From: Mimachlamys varia
Lineage: Eukaryota > Mollusca > Bivalvia > Pectinida > Pectinidae
DNA length: 64,000 nucleotides
Assembly: GCA_947623455.1 (NCBI GenBank)
Contig: OX392529.1
Location: 62,929,686 to 62,993,685, forward strand
Direction of reading: 5' to 3'
Part shown: positions 45,986-58,551 of the stretch, in pieces
Layout: each line of letters starts with the position of its first letter
Position numbering within the stretch: the first letter of the stretch is position 1
Translations under genes and position numbers: made by a program
The notes under the pieces: model-generated
Databases searched by the model: none
What the model saw: only the letters and a program-made list of their open reading frames with translations
Told to the model about the DNA's origin: nothing

Positions 45986-47600
45986 CATATATGGCTTTCG
46001 TATGAATTTGATGATGGACATTATATTTCTGGGGATATGAATAGAACTCATCTTGCCAGCAACAAGTGGACACGTGTGAAATACTAAACTTTAATGATGA
46101 TTGACTGGTTAAAAACAGTAATTTTTGACCCTAGCCAAACCAGAGCTGAGAGGTTGAAATTTAAGTCACTTTACAGAGAAATATGATATTATAAGTATAT
46201 GTTATTGTATTGTTCAGTACAACTATAAAATGTGTGTGTTAGGATTTGTAAATATTGTTACGTTTTTGTCACCTGTTGACTGATCCCACCGCTGCCACCA
46301 GTGTTACGTATTTGTCACCTGTTGACTGAGACCACCGCTGCCACCAGTGTTACGTTTTGGTAAACTGATTACTTATCCCATGCGTTACCACCAGTGTATG
46401 CCTTATTATTTATTCCGTACTGGTTACACCAGTGTTACACTCCTCATTCATTACTGTAATTACTGATGTTTCTGTTCCCAAATTTCCGCTGCCACCAGTT
46501 CAAATTTATTGAACAACACAATATGTACATTTGTATTTACATTTTATTTACAACATATTCAAGTATTTTAATCCGTCATGAACTACACAAGTCTGCCTCT
46601 CAGTGTAAACTCTATTTCTCGTTTCCACACTAATCTCCAATGGTGAACTAAAGAACTATACACACTGTACCTAAAACTTCAGCTGAACAACTATTCTAAC
46701 TAACTCTCTAACTTTCCTCCGTATCTAAGTCCAATGACTCTGTTCACAACTCCTCTCAATATCTAATTCAACGTTCTCTGTAACGCTTCTAATCGACCCT
46801 AAGATAGCTCATCTTGGTCTCCTCAACTTTATCCTGCAGACCCCTTTTCCCCACTCTCTATCTCTACACTCTCCTTTCTTGGTCCAAAACCTGCTACATT
46901 AAAACTGTTGATACCTTAACAGAATCCTGCTACATTAAAACTGTTGATACCTCAACAGAATCCTGCTACATTAAAACTGTTGATAACTCAACAGAATCCT
47001 GCTAAATTTGACCTCCACACTTCTAGGATAAACTGGCTTAAATCCTGCTAAATGACCCCACGGTCAGCACAGCATCAACCAGAGGCACAAATACTATGTC
47101 ACTGACTGGACTCACCTCAACATAGACTACAGACGGTCACACTAATCTACAGTTCCCCAATTTTGTCATCAGCATAATTATCTACGGCTACTTAGCAACT
47201 ATCTTCAAATAAAACTCTGACGGCTGACCATGAGCCGAGGCTAGTAAACACATAACAAACTATCACTACAATTTAAACAATTAAACGGCTAATAAATGCA
47301 TAACACTATGTTGATACTAGATTAATACTACAATATACAAATGGAAATACTGATGCATTTTCTGTAGTTTGTGTGTTACCTGAAAAGGCCACATATATTG
47401 CTCCAGTCCATGCCAGTTCCCTCAGGCTTATCAAAGTTGACCGTCATTTATTGCTTCCTTATTGAACGTCCTTGCTTGGGATTGCTCTTCAGGTGTGAAG
47501 GTTTAAGAGCAAGGTCACTGTTACTATAAGTAAAATGCATGTGTGAACAAAGGTTTCTGTGTGCTAACTTAAGTTCCCTTAGACCTCTATGAATCATGTT
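45986..47600. other. FMC1 3' flank and gene-poor DNA
   Basis: Holds two to three copies of tgttacgtttttgtcacctg-ttgactgatcccaccgctgc-caccag (46255-46360). It also holds three to four copies of a 36-bp unit, cctgctacattaaaactgtt-gatacctcaacagaat (46885-47005). The rest shows no supported gene. Confidence 0.55.
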
Positions 47601-47689
47601 ATTATACCCCTGCCATGAAATGTCTGGGTCATACAGCCTTGATTATCATATTGCCATTGAAGATCAATATGACTATTGGGATTGGGATT

Positions 47690-49745
47690 GTAAATTTTGT
47701 AGATATACAGCCATTGACGAGGCCCTTGCTGTGCTGTCAGTGTTCCTCTAGTTCAAGCTTGGTTGGGGTCAATTTTGTGAGATATACAGCCATTGACGAG
47801 GCCCTTGTTGTGTTGTCAGTGTTCCTCTAGTTCAAGCTTGGTTGGGTACAATTTTGTGAGATATACAGCCATTGACGAGGCCCTTGCTGTGCTGTCAGTG
47901 TTCCTCTAGTTCAAGCTTAGTTTTGGTTAATTTTGTGAGATATACTCCCATTGACGAGGCCCTTGCTGTGCTGTCAGTGTTCCTCTAGTTCAAGCTTGGT
48001 TGGGGTCAATTTTGTGAGATATACAGCCTTAGACAAGGCCCCTGTGCTGTCAGTGTTCCTCTAGTTCAAGCTTGGTTGGGGTTAATTTTGTGAGATATAC
48101 AGCCATTGACGAGGCCCTTGCTGTGCTGTCAGTGTTCCTCTAGTTCAAGCTTAGTTTTGGTTAATTTTGTGAGATATACAGCCATTGACGAGGCCCTTGC
48201 TGTGCTGTCAGTGTTCCTCTAGTTCAAGCTTGGTTGGGGTCAATTTTGTGAGATATACAGCCATTGACGAGGCCCTTGCTGTGCTGTCAGTGTTCCTCTA
48301 GTTCAAGCTTGGTTGGGGTCAATTTTGTGAGATATACAGCCTTAGACAAGGCACTTGCTGTGCTGTCAGTGTTCCTCTAGTTCAAGCTTGGTTGGGGTCA
48401 ATTTTGTGAAATATACAGCCATTGACGAGGCCCTTGCTGTGCTGTCAGTGTTCCTCTAGTTCAAGCTTGGTTGGGGTCAATTTTGTGAGATATACAGCCA
48501 TTGACGAGGCCCTTGCTGTGCTGTCAGTGTTCCTCTAGTTCAAGCTTAGTTTTGGTTAATTTTGTGAGATATACAGCCATTGACGAGGCCCTTGCTGTGC
48601 TGTCAGTGTTCCTCTAGTTCAAGCTTGGTTGGGGTCAATTTTGTGAGATATACAGCCATTGACGAGGCCCTTGCTGTGCTGTCAGTGTTCCTCTAGTTCA
48701 AGCTTGGTTGGGGTCAATTTTGTGAGATATACAGCCTTAGACAAGGCACTTGCTGTGCTGTCAGTGTTCCTCTAGTTCAAGCTTAGTTGGGGTTAATTTT
48801 GTGAGATATACAGCCTTAGACAAGGCCCTTGTACTGTCAGTGTTCCTCTAGTTCAAGCTTGGTTGGGGTTAATTTTGTGAGATATGCAGTCTTAGACAAG
48901 GCCCTTGTGCTGTCAGTGTTCCTCTAGTTCAAGCTTGGTTGGGGTTAATTTTTTGAGATATACAGCCTTAGACAAGGCCCTTGCTGTGCTGTCAGTGTTC
49001 CTCTAGTTCAAGCTTGGTTGGGGTTAATTTTGTGAGATATACAGCCATTGACAAGGCCCTTGCTGTGCTGTCAGTGTTCCTCTAGTTCAAACTTGGTTGG
49101 GGTTAATTTTGTGAGATATACAGCCTTAGACAAGGCCCTTGCTGTGCTGTCAGTGTTCCTCTAGTTCAAGCTGGGTTTGGGTTAATTTTGTGAGATATAC
49201 AGCCTTAGACAAGGCCCTTGTACTGTCAGTGTTCCTCTAGTTCAAGCTTGGTTGGGGTTAATTTTGTGAGATATACAGCCTTAGACAAGGCCCTTGCTGT
49301 GCTGTCAGTGTTCCTCTAGTTCAAGCTGGGTTTGGGTTAATTTTTTGAGATATACAGCCTTAGACAAGGCCCTTGTACTGTCAGTGTTCCTCTCGTTCAA
49401 GCTTGGTTGGGGTTAATTTTGTGAGACATACAGCCTTAGACAAAGCCCTTGCTGTGCTGTCAGTGTTCCTCTAGTTCAAGCTGGGTTTGGGTTAATTTTT
49501 TTAGATATACAGCCTTAGACAAGGCCCTTGTGCTGTCAGTGTTCCTTTAGTTCAAGCTTGGTTGGGGTTAATGTTTTGAGATATACGGCCTTAGACAAGG
49601 CCCTTGTGCTGTCAGTGTTCCTTTAGTTCAAGCTTGGTTGGGGTTAATGTTTTGAGATATACGGCCTTAGACAAGGCCCTTGTGCTGTCAGTGTTCCTCT
49701 AGTTCAAGCTTGGTTGGGGTTAGTTTTTTTAGATATACAGCCTTA
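47690..49745. repeat. 79-bp minisatellite, ~26 copies
   Basis: The unit contains attgacgaggcccttgctgt, gctgtcagtgttcctctagt, tcaagcttggttggggtcaa and ttttgtgagatatacagcc. The left half favours attgacgagg and the right half cttagacaagg, with loss of a tgctg step. Multi-unit blocks are duplicated (48.05-48.35 and 48.45-48.75 kb). Confidence 0.97.
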
Positions 49746-49785
49746 ACTTGACTGGTAAGAACTGGATTGACTAAGAGGGCATTAA

Positions 49786-50159
49786 CTTGACTCATGGATT
49801 TTAACATATGTTGGGTTTACATGTATATAGTTCAGATATCACGCGATTCGTAGAATTTAAGCTTTTTTCGGAGCGGGAAGGGAAAAATGACATAGGTCAA
49901 AGGTCACAGAATAGTGGCAGCAATAGGCGCAAAAACTATTCGTAGTTTTAGCGCTAAACACAAAAATCTCAATTTTTTCGGAAACGTTTTGGTAGATTTA
50001 CCCACTCATAAGTTTGTTTTAAGATAAGATATGTTATAGGAATAACTGAAATACATTTTCTGGCTTAACTTGCAGATCTTCTGGCAGTCTATGATGTATT
50101 TTACACTACCTGTGATCATATATTATACACCCAACATATGTTAAAATCCATGAGTCAAG
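49786..50159. mobile_element. TIR element with perfect 30-bp arms
   Basis: Arms cttgactcatggattttaac-atatgttggg (49786-49815) and the exact reverse complement (50130-50159), with weaker pairing continuing inward. No clear target-site duplication. Non-coding, about 374 bp. Confidence 0.8.
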
Positions 50160-50229
50160 AAAGATAACTCATACGCATTTACTAGTTGCTAGTTTCCCAG
50201 TTCAGTATGACGTAACTGATGCATTTGTT

Positions 50230-50475
50230 CTTGCTATAATTAACTGTGATTAATAAAGAAAACAGGTGTTTGTACATAAGTAAAGTTAATTAAATTTTAA
50301 TTTATTGTTAATAAAGTTAATTAATTTGTTATTAATTAAATTTGTAACTAATTATTAATCACAGTTAATTGTAGCAAGTTGTGCTGCAGAAACCAAAGTG
50401 TGGACTCAAAAAGGTAGGTTTGTACATAATTAAAGTTAATTAATCACAGTTAATTATAGCAAGTTATGCTGCGGA
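50230..50475. repeat. Inverted and direct repeats around cttgctataattaactgtga
   Basis: The arm at 50230-50255 is complementary to 50354-50378. A further copy of the right arm and its neighbour (tttgtacataattaaagtta, then attaatcacagttaattata-gcaag) follows at 50420-50463. Very AT-rich, probably a partly duplicated MITE. Confidence 0.7.
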
Positions 50476-51439
50476 AACATATTTAGTGATTGGTTGTCAA
50501 GAGTTTTTACATACATTAAAATGTGGCGCAGTTTACAGGTGTTATCAGTGACCTTGACCTTAGAACATGGGTTAAAGCATGAGGTGGGGCATCCGTGTTT
50601 TACAAACACGTTTCTAGTTTCACTTTCTCTCCTCCTTTGTAATACTCTTATAAGCCGCCAACCGTCCAAATATTTAGTGGGCCAGAGAGTCGGAACCCTT
50701 CGGACTATAAAGCGTCATCTGTTTTGTCTGTAAACTAGCAACTGCTCAAATAAGCATAGTTTTGGCTTGTTGGCCTTTCAATATGATTTTAACCGGTCAT
50801 GCGACGATGCTGTTTATTAAACTGGCACTATAGTTGTTCCTCCATCAGAACTTTAAAACTACAATTTTCCAATTCATTCCGCCAAAATGTCGAATTAAAT
50901 AGGCCATATCAAAAGGCCTAGGCGCTCCGACATTTATCTTTGGCAGTTCGGATTGACATAACTGATTTTTGCCGAAACATGTATCTTCTCTTCTTCTTTT
51001 ATGGAAATGGGTGCGAAAATTTGCTGTCCAAACGGTTTGCGGACGATATCGAATTGTATTTAAAAACTTAATCAAGTAACCGGAAAGGGGGCTGGGTAAT
51101 GCAAGTGTTGTAGCCATTGAAACTGCAACGCATAGCAACTAAACAAGAAAAACAAAATGGCACAACCACAGCTCACATGGTTTCTTCCCATGACCGAAGG
51201 CACGATCAAGATCCGGCCCAGGATTGTGGGCACGAACCCGATAGAAACGCCGAACCCAACGGTAACCAGTATCACTGTCCACATATCGCAAGCCCCACTT
51301 GGAACACGGGACCTGGTCAAAAACGCTGGTTCGACTGAACGCAAGACCCCCACCACACTGAGGACCACGAGCGCAACCATCAACGATACATCACCATTCA
51401 CTTTACATTACAGTTGAAACTCCAGTTCGTTCAGCAGGA

Positions 51440-52226
51440 ATATTAAATTCTGACCTTACTGAAAGTATGATTCTATCTAAGAAACGTGCTTAAGGAAACC
51501 ATTTACTTATGAACAATACCCAAATACAGCAAGTCAGAAGTCATGTTCACCTTGGTCTAACTATTGAAGAGAACTGCTCGTGGCAGCTGCATGTTGATAT
51601 CATACTTGCCAAAGTATGGAAAAGAATTGATATTCAAAGATCGCGAAAGTTCCAATTAGATAGAAAATCTCTTGAAAGTATGTATTTTTCTTATATCAGA
51701 CCAATCTTGGAATATGCTGATATTGTGTTGGGGAACTTTAACCATCAGCAAACTCTAGATCTAGAAAAAGTACAAACTGAAGCAGCTCGCATTGTGACAG
51801 GTGTAACGAAGTCAGCATCTTCACAGTCTTAAGCAAATGAAACAAAATGGGATTATTTGTCATGCAGACGATACAAACATAGAATGCGGACCATGTACAA
51901 TATTGTCCATGGACTAGCTCCTTCATATTTAAAAAATCTTCTGCCCCCAGTGACTGGTTACTCCCAAGGCTATAACTTAAGCACAAACTTGGATATGCCC
52001 CCCCCCCCCTACAGCCATTCGTGAGTGGAACTTGATACCAGATCATATTAGAAATAATCCAGTTAAGTCTCTCTTTCTGTCTTATCTTAATAGAAACAAA
52101 TCCAACACACCCTATCATTATTACTTTGGCCGACGACGTGCCCAGGTACTTCATACAATGCTCTGTCTCGAGTGTAGTTCACTAAACCATCATTTGTATA
52201 TTAATCATGTTTCAGAGAGCAGTTGA
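51440..52226 (+). pseudogene. Degenerate C-terminal part of a non-LTR retrotransposon reverse transcriptase
   Basis: Three reading-frame pieces in order match the thumb and C-terminal region of jockey/CR1-type reverse transcriptases. Piece 1 is ESMILSKKRA, a stop, then MNNTQIQQVRSHVHLGLTIE...RPILEYADIVLGN...LEKVQTEAARIVTGVT (51466-51832). After a frameshift, piece 2 is WDYLSCRRYKHRMRTMYNIV-HGLAPSYL (about 51850-51930). After another shift, piece 3 is IPDHIRNNPVKSLF...YYFGRRRAQVLHTMLCLECSS (52032-52226). The catalytic palm, endonuclease and the Cys-rich end are missing, so it is a dead 5'-truncated fragment. Confidence 0.85.
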
Positions 52227-52479
52227 TGTTCATGTGGTTGTATAGGGACCTCCTTTCATTATTTTTTATGAATTTAGGAATTATAACACAATCAGGGCTG
52301 AAGCACTAGCAAGGGTAGGGATGAACAAAGACATCAGGAAATTGTTATATGGCGATCCAAACTTGTCAGATGATGAAAATAACGATAGTTTTAATCATGT
52401 GCAAAATTGTATTATTAAAACAGGCAGATTTTAACTATCATACGGGTTTCATATCAACTTCCTCATCAAATAACCTGCC

Positions 52480-55030
52480 CACCCCCCCCACCCCCCTCTC
52501 TCTCTCTCTTTCTCTCTCTCATCATCACTTCATCCACATCTACTACTACCCCCGGGATACGTCATCAATTCATCCACATCTACCACTACCCCCGGGATAC
52601 GTCATCATTTTATCCACATCTACCACTACCCCGGGATACGTCATCAATTCATCCACATCTACCACTACCCCCGGGATACGTCATCATTTTATCCACATCT
52701 ACTACTACCCCCGGATACGTCATCACTTCATCCACATCTACTACTATCCCCGGGGTACGTCATCACTTCATCCACATCTACCACTACCCCGGGATACGTC
52801 ATCACTTCATCCACATCTACTACTACCCCCGGATACGTCATCACTTCATCCACATCTACTACTACCCCCGGATACGTCATCACTCCATCCACATCTACTA
52901 CTACCCCCCGATACGTCATCACTCCATCCACATCTACTACTACCCCCGGATACGTCATCACTCCATCCACATCTACTACTATCCCCGGATACGTCATCAC
53001 TTCATCCACATCTACCACTACCCCGGGATACGTCATCACTTCATCCACATCTACTACTACCCTCGGGATACGTCATCACTTCATCCACATCTACTACTAT
53101 CCCCGGGATACGTCATCACTTCATCCACATCTACCACTATCCCCGGATACGTCATCACTTCATCCACATCTACTACTACCCTCGGGATACGTCATCACTT
53201 CATCCACATCTACTACTACCCCCGGATACGTCATCACTCCATCCACATCTACTACTACCTCCCGATACGTCATCACTTCATCCACATCTACTACTACCCC
53301 CGGGATACATCATCACTTCATCCACATCTACCACTACCCCCGGGATACGTCATCACTCCATCCACATCTACTACTATCCCCGGATACGTCATCACTCCAT
53401 CCACATCTACTACTACCCCGGGGTACATCATCACTTCATCCACATCTACCACTACCCCCGGGATACGTCATCACTCCATCCACATCTACTACTATCCCCG
53501 GATACGTCATCACTCCATCCACATCTACTACTACCCCGGGGTACATCATCACTTCATCCACATCTACCACTATCCCCGGATACGTCATCACTCCATCCAC
53601 ATCTACTACTACCTCCCGATACGTCATCACTTCATCCACATCTACTACTACCCCCGGGATACATCATCACTTCATCCACATCTACCACTACCCCCGGGAT
53701 ACGTCATCACTCCATCCACATCTACTACTATCCCCGGATACGTCATCACTTCATCCACATCTACTACTACCCCTGGATACGTCATCACTCCATCCACATC
53801 TACTACTATCCCCGGATACGTCATCACTCCATCCACATCTACTACTATCCCCGGATACGTCATCACTCCATCCACATCTACTACTACCCCCGGGATACGT
53901 CATCACTTCATCCACATCTACTACTACCCCCGGGATACGTCAACACTGCATCCACATCTACTACTACCCCGGGATACGTCATCACTTCATCCACATCTAC
54001 TACTACCCCCCGATACGTCATCACTTCATCCACATCTACTACTACCCCCGGGATACGTCATCACTTCATCCACATCTACTACTACCCCGGGGTACGTCAT
54101 CACTTCATCCACATCTACTACTACCCCCCGATACGTCATCACTTCATCCACATCTACTACTACGCCGGGATACGTCATCACTCCATCCACATCTACTACT
54201 ACCCCCGGGATACGTCATCCCTTCATCCACATCTACTACTACCCCGGGGTACGTCATCACTTCATCCACATCTACTACTACCCCCCGATACGTCATCACT
54301 TCATCCACATCTACTTCTACCCCCCGATACGTCATCACTTCATCCACATCTACTACTACGCCGGGATACGTCATCACTCCATCCACATCTACTACTACCC
54401 CCGGGATACGTCATCACTTCATCCACATCTACTACTACCCCGGGGTACGTCATCACTTCATCCACATCTACTACTACCCCGGGATACGTCATCACTCCAT
54501 CCACATCTACTACTACCCCGGGATACGTCATCACTCCATCCACATCTACTACTACCCCCGGGATACGTCATCACTTCATCCACATCTACTACTATCCCCG
54601 GATACGTCATCACTCCATCCACATCTACTACTACCCCCGGGATACGTCATCACTTCATCCACATCTACCACTACCCCCGGGATACGTCATCACTTTATCC
54701 ACATCTACTACTACCCCCGGGATACATCATCACTTCATCCACATCTACCACTACCCCCGGGATACGTCATCACTTTATCCACATCTACTACTACCCCCGG
54801 GATACGTCATCACTTCATCCACATCTATTACTACCCCCGGGATACATCATCAATCCATCCACATCTACTACTACCCCCGGGATACGTCATCACTTCATCC
54901 ACATCTACTACTACCCCGGGATACGTCATCACTTCATCCACATCTACTACTACCCCCGGGATACATCATCACTTCATCCACATCTACTACTACCCCCGGA
55001 TACGTCATCACTCCATCCACATCTACTACT
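52480..55030. repeat. 38-40-bp CpG-containing minisatellite, ~64 copies
   Basis: The unit is atccacatctactactaccc-ccgggatacgtcatcacttc with 0-2 C or G removed at the C/G run. It starts after a (ct)n run. No frame contains a stop, and length drift moves one 902-codon ORF through STSTTTPGYVITS, HPHLLLPPDTSSL and IHIYYYPRIRHHF readings. It is an array, not a gene. Each unit carries 2-3 CpGs and a tacgtcatc word. Confidence 0.97.
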
Positions 55031-55059
55031 ACCCCCGGGACAACTCGACACTCATAGGA

Positions 55060-56200
55060 AATGTGGGGTAGGGCAAATGAGGTCAGCCGGATGTGGTACT
55101 GTTCCTTTTATTATCCATGAGATTGTGAAGTTTATCAGATCTATCGACAAGCATATGTTACCTTGAACTAACTACCTAGCTAAATATGATCATCTTATAG
55201 GCCTGCGTGAGAAGCAAGCGGGGTTTCAAAGGGTGTACACAGCATCTGGGTACAATTTTGTAATCCAATATTGTTATCTATATTTATCACACAAGAAAGC
55301 TGTTCTGTGTTTCATAGAATTGATAAGAAGGCCTTTGATAACTGCGGAAAATTGGGATAAAAACCAAGCTGCTTTATAAAAGCAAGTAAAACTAATTTAT
55401 AAATACACTACATCGGAGAAACGGGGCTATGGAAACGTTGATATCTTGGAGTCAATCCAACTGCAGTTTTTAATAAAGAATAGGTCTACAAAACATTTGG
55501 AAGAAAAAAATACCAAGTTACATGGTAAATGGAGACTGGAATATTTCCTCTAGAAATAGAAATTAAATTGAGAATGATGTTTTGACAATATATTGCAGTA
55601 AACTAGTCAGTTATTAACAGAATAATGCTACAAATTCATGAAGAGTTGTAAAATCTTAAATATAAGTTTCTATCCGATATCATTGCGCACTATGTTTTCG
55701 TTATTCTAGAATCAAATTATAAAAATTAAGGAAATTAAAAACTTTTAGTCTACGGTATAGTATTTTGGAAATGAATAGATATCTAGCCTTGACATCTAAT
55801 GGATTTTATTTTAAAAAAAAATTGTTTTTTTTTTTTTATTTTATTTTGAACAAGAGATAGCGAAAATTTAAAAATGAAATCAGACTTTTGGGAATTTTGA
55901 AAATGAAATAAAAAGAAAATTCAATGGTTTCCCAATAAATATCAAATATAGCAGATTTTAAATATATTTTCACTCGTGCTGAGCACTCGTAATAATAAAA
56001 AAAAACTGTCATACTTGTGAAATATATTTGATATTTACGGGAAACCAATTAATAGCCTCTATAGATATATAAAAGAAACTATTATTTGGAAAATTAAGTC
56101 CCGCATATTCCACAGTTGATTATAATTTTGATTTTTTTTTTATATTGTGCTGCCTTGGGGATAGAATACTAAATTGAAGTTGTCGTTCTTGTGCAGTGAC
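55060..56200. other. Intergenic DNA with an AT-rich inverted repeat
   Basis: 55919-56050 is a palindromic element (aatggtttcccaataaatat-caaatata and tatatttgatatttacggga-aaccaatt, around cactcgtgctgagcactcgt). 55200-55560 contains short degraded coding-like stretches without a supported identity. Confidence 0.45.
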
Positions 56201-56258
56201 GATAGGCAACATTGACCAATCGCTGCAATCCAATCGACAGACACTGGTAGCGGCCAAC

Positions 56259-56311
56259 ATGGCGACGAACATTTTGATGGAGTTTTTAGTCCTGACCGAA
56301 GATTTTACACG
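56259..56311 (+). CDS. Probable first exon of a downstream gene, carrying the start of an upstream ORF
   Basis: The sequence gcggccaacatggcgacg looks like the start region of an animal transcript, with an ATGGCG in good initiation context, and the segment ends in a good donor (cacg|gtaagg). The ATG opens 17 codons plus 2 nt. Spliced to the acceptor at 61203, the frame continues for seven more codons (ILAVYKD) and stops at TAA 61225-61227, giving a 25-aa ORF. It is therefore more likely a 5' UTR exon with a uORF than the true N-terminus. Upstream of the ATG is more exon sequence of unknown extent. Confidence 0.45.
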
Positions 56312-57506
56312 GTAAGGCGACTGTTCTCCTTAATACTTCTAATGAAAAATTACGCTTATCGCAGAATTGATTAAAGAAATCCATAGATTGATTGCATGCC
56401 TGCGAAATGGCTGAATAATTATTGTGAGGTTGTATAAACAAAATAAAAAAAATATAAACTCGGGAGTGTATTGGCCGCGAGTGTTGCTGTTGGCTCATGC
56501 AGGGACACGAACATCGGTGTTTGTACAGAATTGTAAACTGATGATAATTATAAAATGATATCGACTATTAAGCTGGTTATATTCTGTCCACTTGGTAGGA
56601 TAATAACTTTGAATTAAAACCACGAAGCTGGTTTGTGACATTGTGTTGCCGTAGCCAGCTACCCGAATATTGCGCCGGACGATACAGGGTCTTGTAGGCC
56701 TAGTATGTTACAATGTCTACCCTGTACTCATTTCATATTCACGTGTGACGCCGGTCAATAATTTTGTATCATTTATTCTACCATCGATCTAAATAACTTC
56801 TGTCGGTGGATTGTTTGGTTTTACGTTTAGTCAGTCACATCATTCATTCAATGCAGTTATGGAAATAGTCTAGTATTACAGCCTATCGCGTGCAAGGAGG
56901 GTCCGATAATAAATAACATGTAATGGGAGGGGTGTACAATATGTGAATTACAGCCCCATATACCACGGGATTAGATCTAGGTTAGCTATCTAAGTCCGTA
57001 TCCATACTACCGAACCAACCCAGGTTCAAATTGATTTTTTTTGGAACTAATGTTAGAGGAAATATTGTACGAAGATAAATGACAATGACAGTAATTAAGT
57101 GAGACTTGAGAATGAAAACCTAGCTACTGCAGTAAGTACAAACAACATGTAAACAAGACACAGTTGCAACATGATTTATAAGTGTACGCACATTCTTACT
57201 GCTAAACCCTGGCTGCAGAGAGTACATTGTACGTACATGTACCCATATGTTTATCCCCCAACTTTCCCAAATAGAAAATATATGATTGTATGTTCACAAA
57301 CTTGTAACTACCGGGTTATATTTTATTCAGTCACAATAAAATAATGACAAACAAATTGCATCCTGGATCAAATACACCTGAATAGAACAATCTCCCCAAA
57401 CTCTTGCTTTAGATACCAACATATAGACAAGATTTTCCCCAGTTAATTTTTATTGAACAAAAGCTTGTCTTATACCCTCTCAGATATGTTTTTTTTTGTA
57501 TTGCAG

Positions 57507-57596
57507 CTAAATATGAATCCCTATTACTGTTCGCTATCCTGTTTTATTGGAATTCACCAAGGCTGACAATCTGTGACATTTCATTATTGAAAGCAG
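57507..57596 (+). other. Candidate non-coding 5' UTR exon
   Basis: A strong polypyrimidine tract and acceptor (tttttttttgtattgcag) precede 90 nt that end in a plausible donor (aagcag|gttagt). It lies in the long intron between the first exon at 56.3 kb and the coding exon at 61.2 kb. It could be an alternative leader exon; only the splice-site sequences support it. Confidence 0.25.
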
Positions 57597-58476
57597 GTTA
57601 GTGTGTTTGCATTTTTCAACCCATATTGCACCTAGCTAGATGCCTGATTTTATAAGCTCTGAAAATAATAGAAATTTGTTAGTCCTACTGCTATACTTCA
57701 TTTCTGATGTAGCAGATCTATAGCTCAACACTGAGAAGTTTTCTCAGTAATAACAAAATGTCAGACATGTAATAAAAATATGGCATTGGTTTTATCTTAT
57801 CTCAAAAATAGAGCAATTTTGACATTATCAAGAATAAATTTATCAAATGTAAGTATACAAGATCAGAACTTAAATTCTGGTAAATATGTGTTTTTAATTC
57901 TGGTAAATGTGTATTGACTGTGTTGTCACTAAAATGGAAGGTGCTACAATAATGTTCACTAGTACTTCCAAAAATTAAACATGTTTTATCTGTAATAGTA
58001 TCATAAGAAGATGATAAAATAAGCTACTTCCTGCTTTTGTGTTAGAATGGAAGACAAAGTGGATGAAACACATGATATATTGGCTTTGACCAATGTCTTT
58101 ATTTCAATTATAAAAAATGTCATCAGTTCTAAATTGGTACCTCATGTTATATTGAAATTGAGGATATAAAGTAATTGACAAAGAATGAAAATGAGCAAGA
58201 ATCATTGGTCAGTTCTTACTTCATGCCATTGAAACAGCCAAACTGATGGATCAAGATCTTTACTAATTTAGTATAATTATAATTTTATGAATTCCACAAA
58301 TATAACTGAAATGACATTGTCAAAGGACTCCCAAAATTAATTAAGTGTTACTATATTATTTATGATGAGATTCCTGGAACTCCTGAATTTATTAAATTAG
58401 AGGGTCCCAGGGAAAACCCTGGACTTGTCAATGCAGTTCCATGTTTATGTATATATATTGCTTGTAAAACTTACAG

Positions 58477-58551
58477 ATAACAGATTTGTGTGGAAATGTG
58501 ACCTACTCTCCCAGACTTTTGGATCCAGCTCGTTAATGAGCACCTATACAG
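58477..58551 (+). other. Candidate non-coding 5' UTR exon with a strong donor
   Basis: A segment of 75 nt lies between an acceptor (gtaaaacttacag) and a near-consensus donor (acag|gtaagc). Inclusion would stop the uORF from the first exon right at the junction and would add a short ATG near its end. It is only a candidate alternative leader exon. Confidence 0.3.

Noticed and set aside
51072..51417. Overlapping ORFs on both strands (109 aa minus, 86 aa plus)
   Set aside because: Neither shows a recognisable family. The region is next to a dead retroelement fragment and lacks splice or promoter support.
52349..55057. 902-aa plus-strand ORF
   Set aside because: It is the 38-40-bp minisatellite read through. 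All frames of the unit lack stops, and the reading drifts between three peptide repeats as unit length changes, so there is no sign of protein-level selection.
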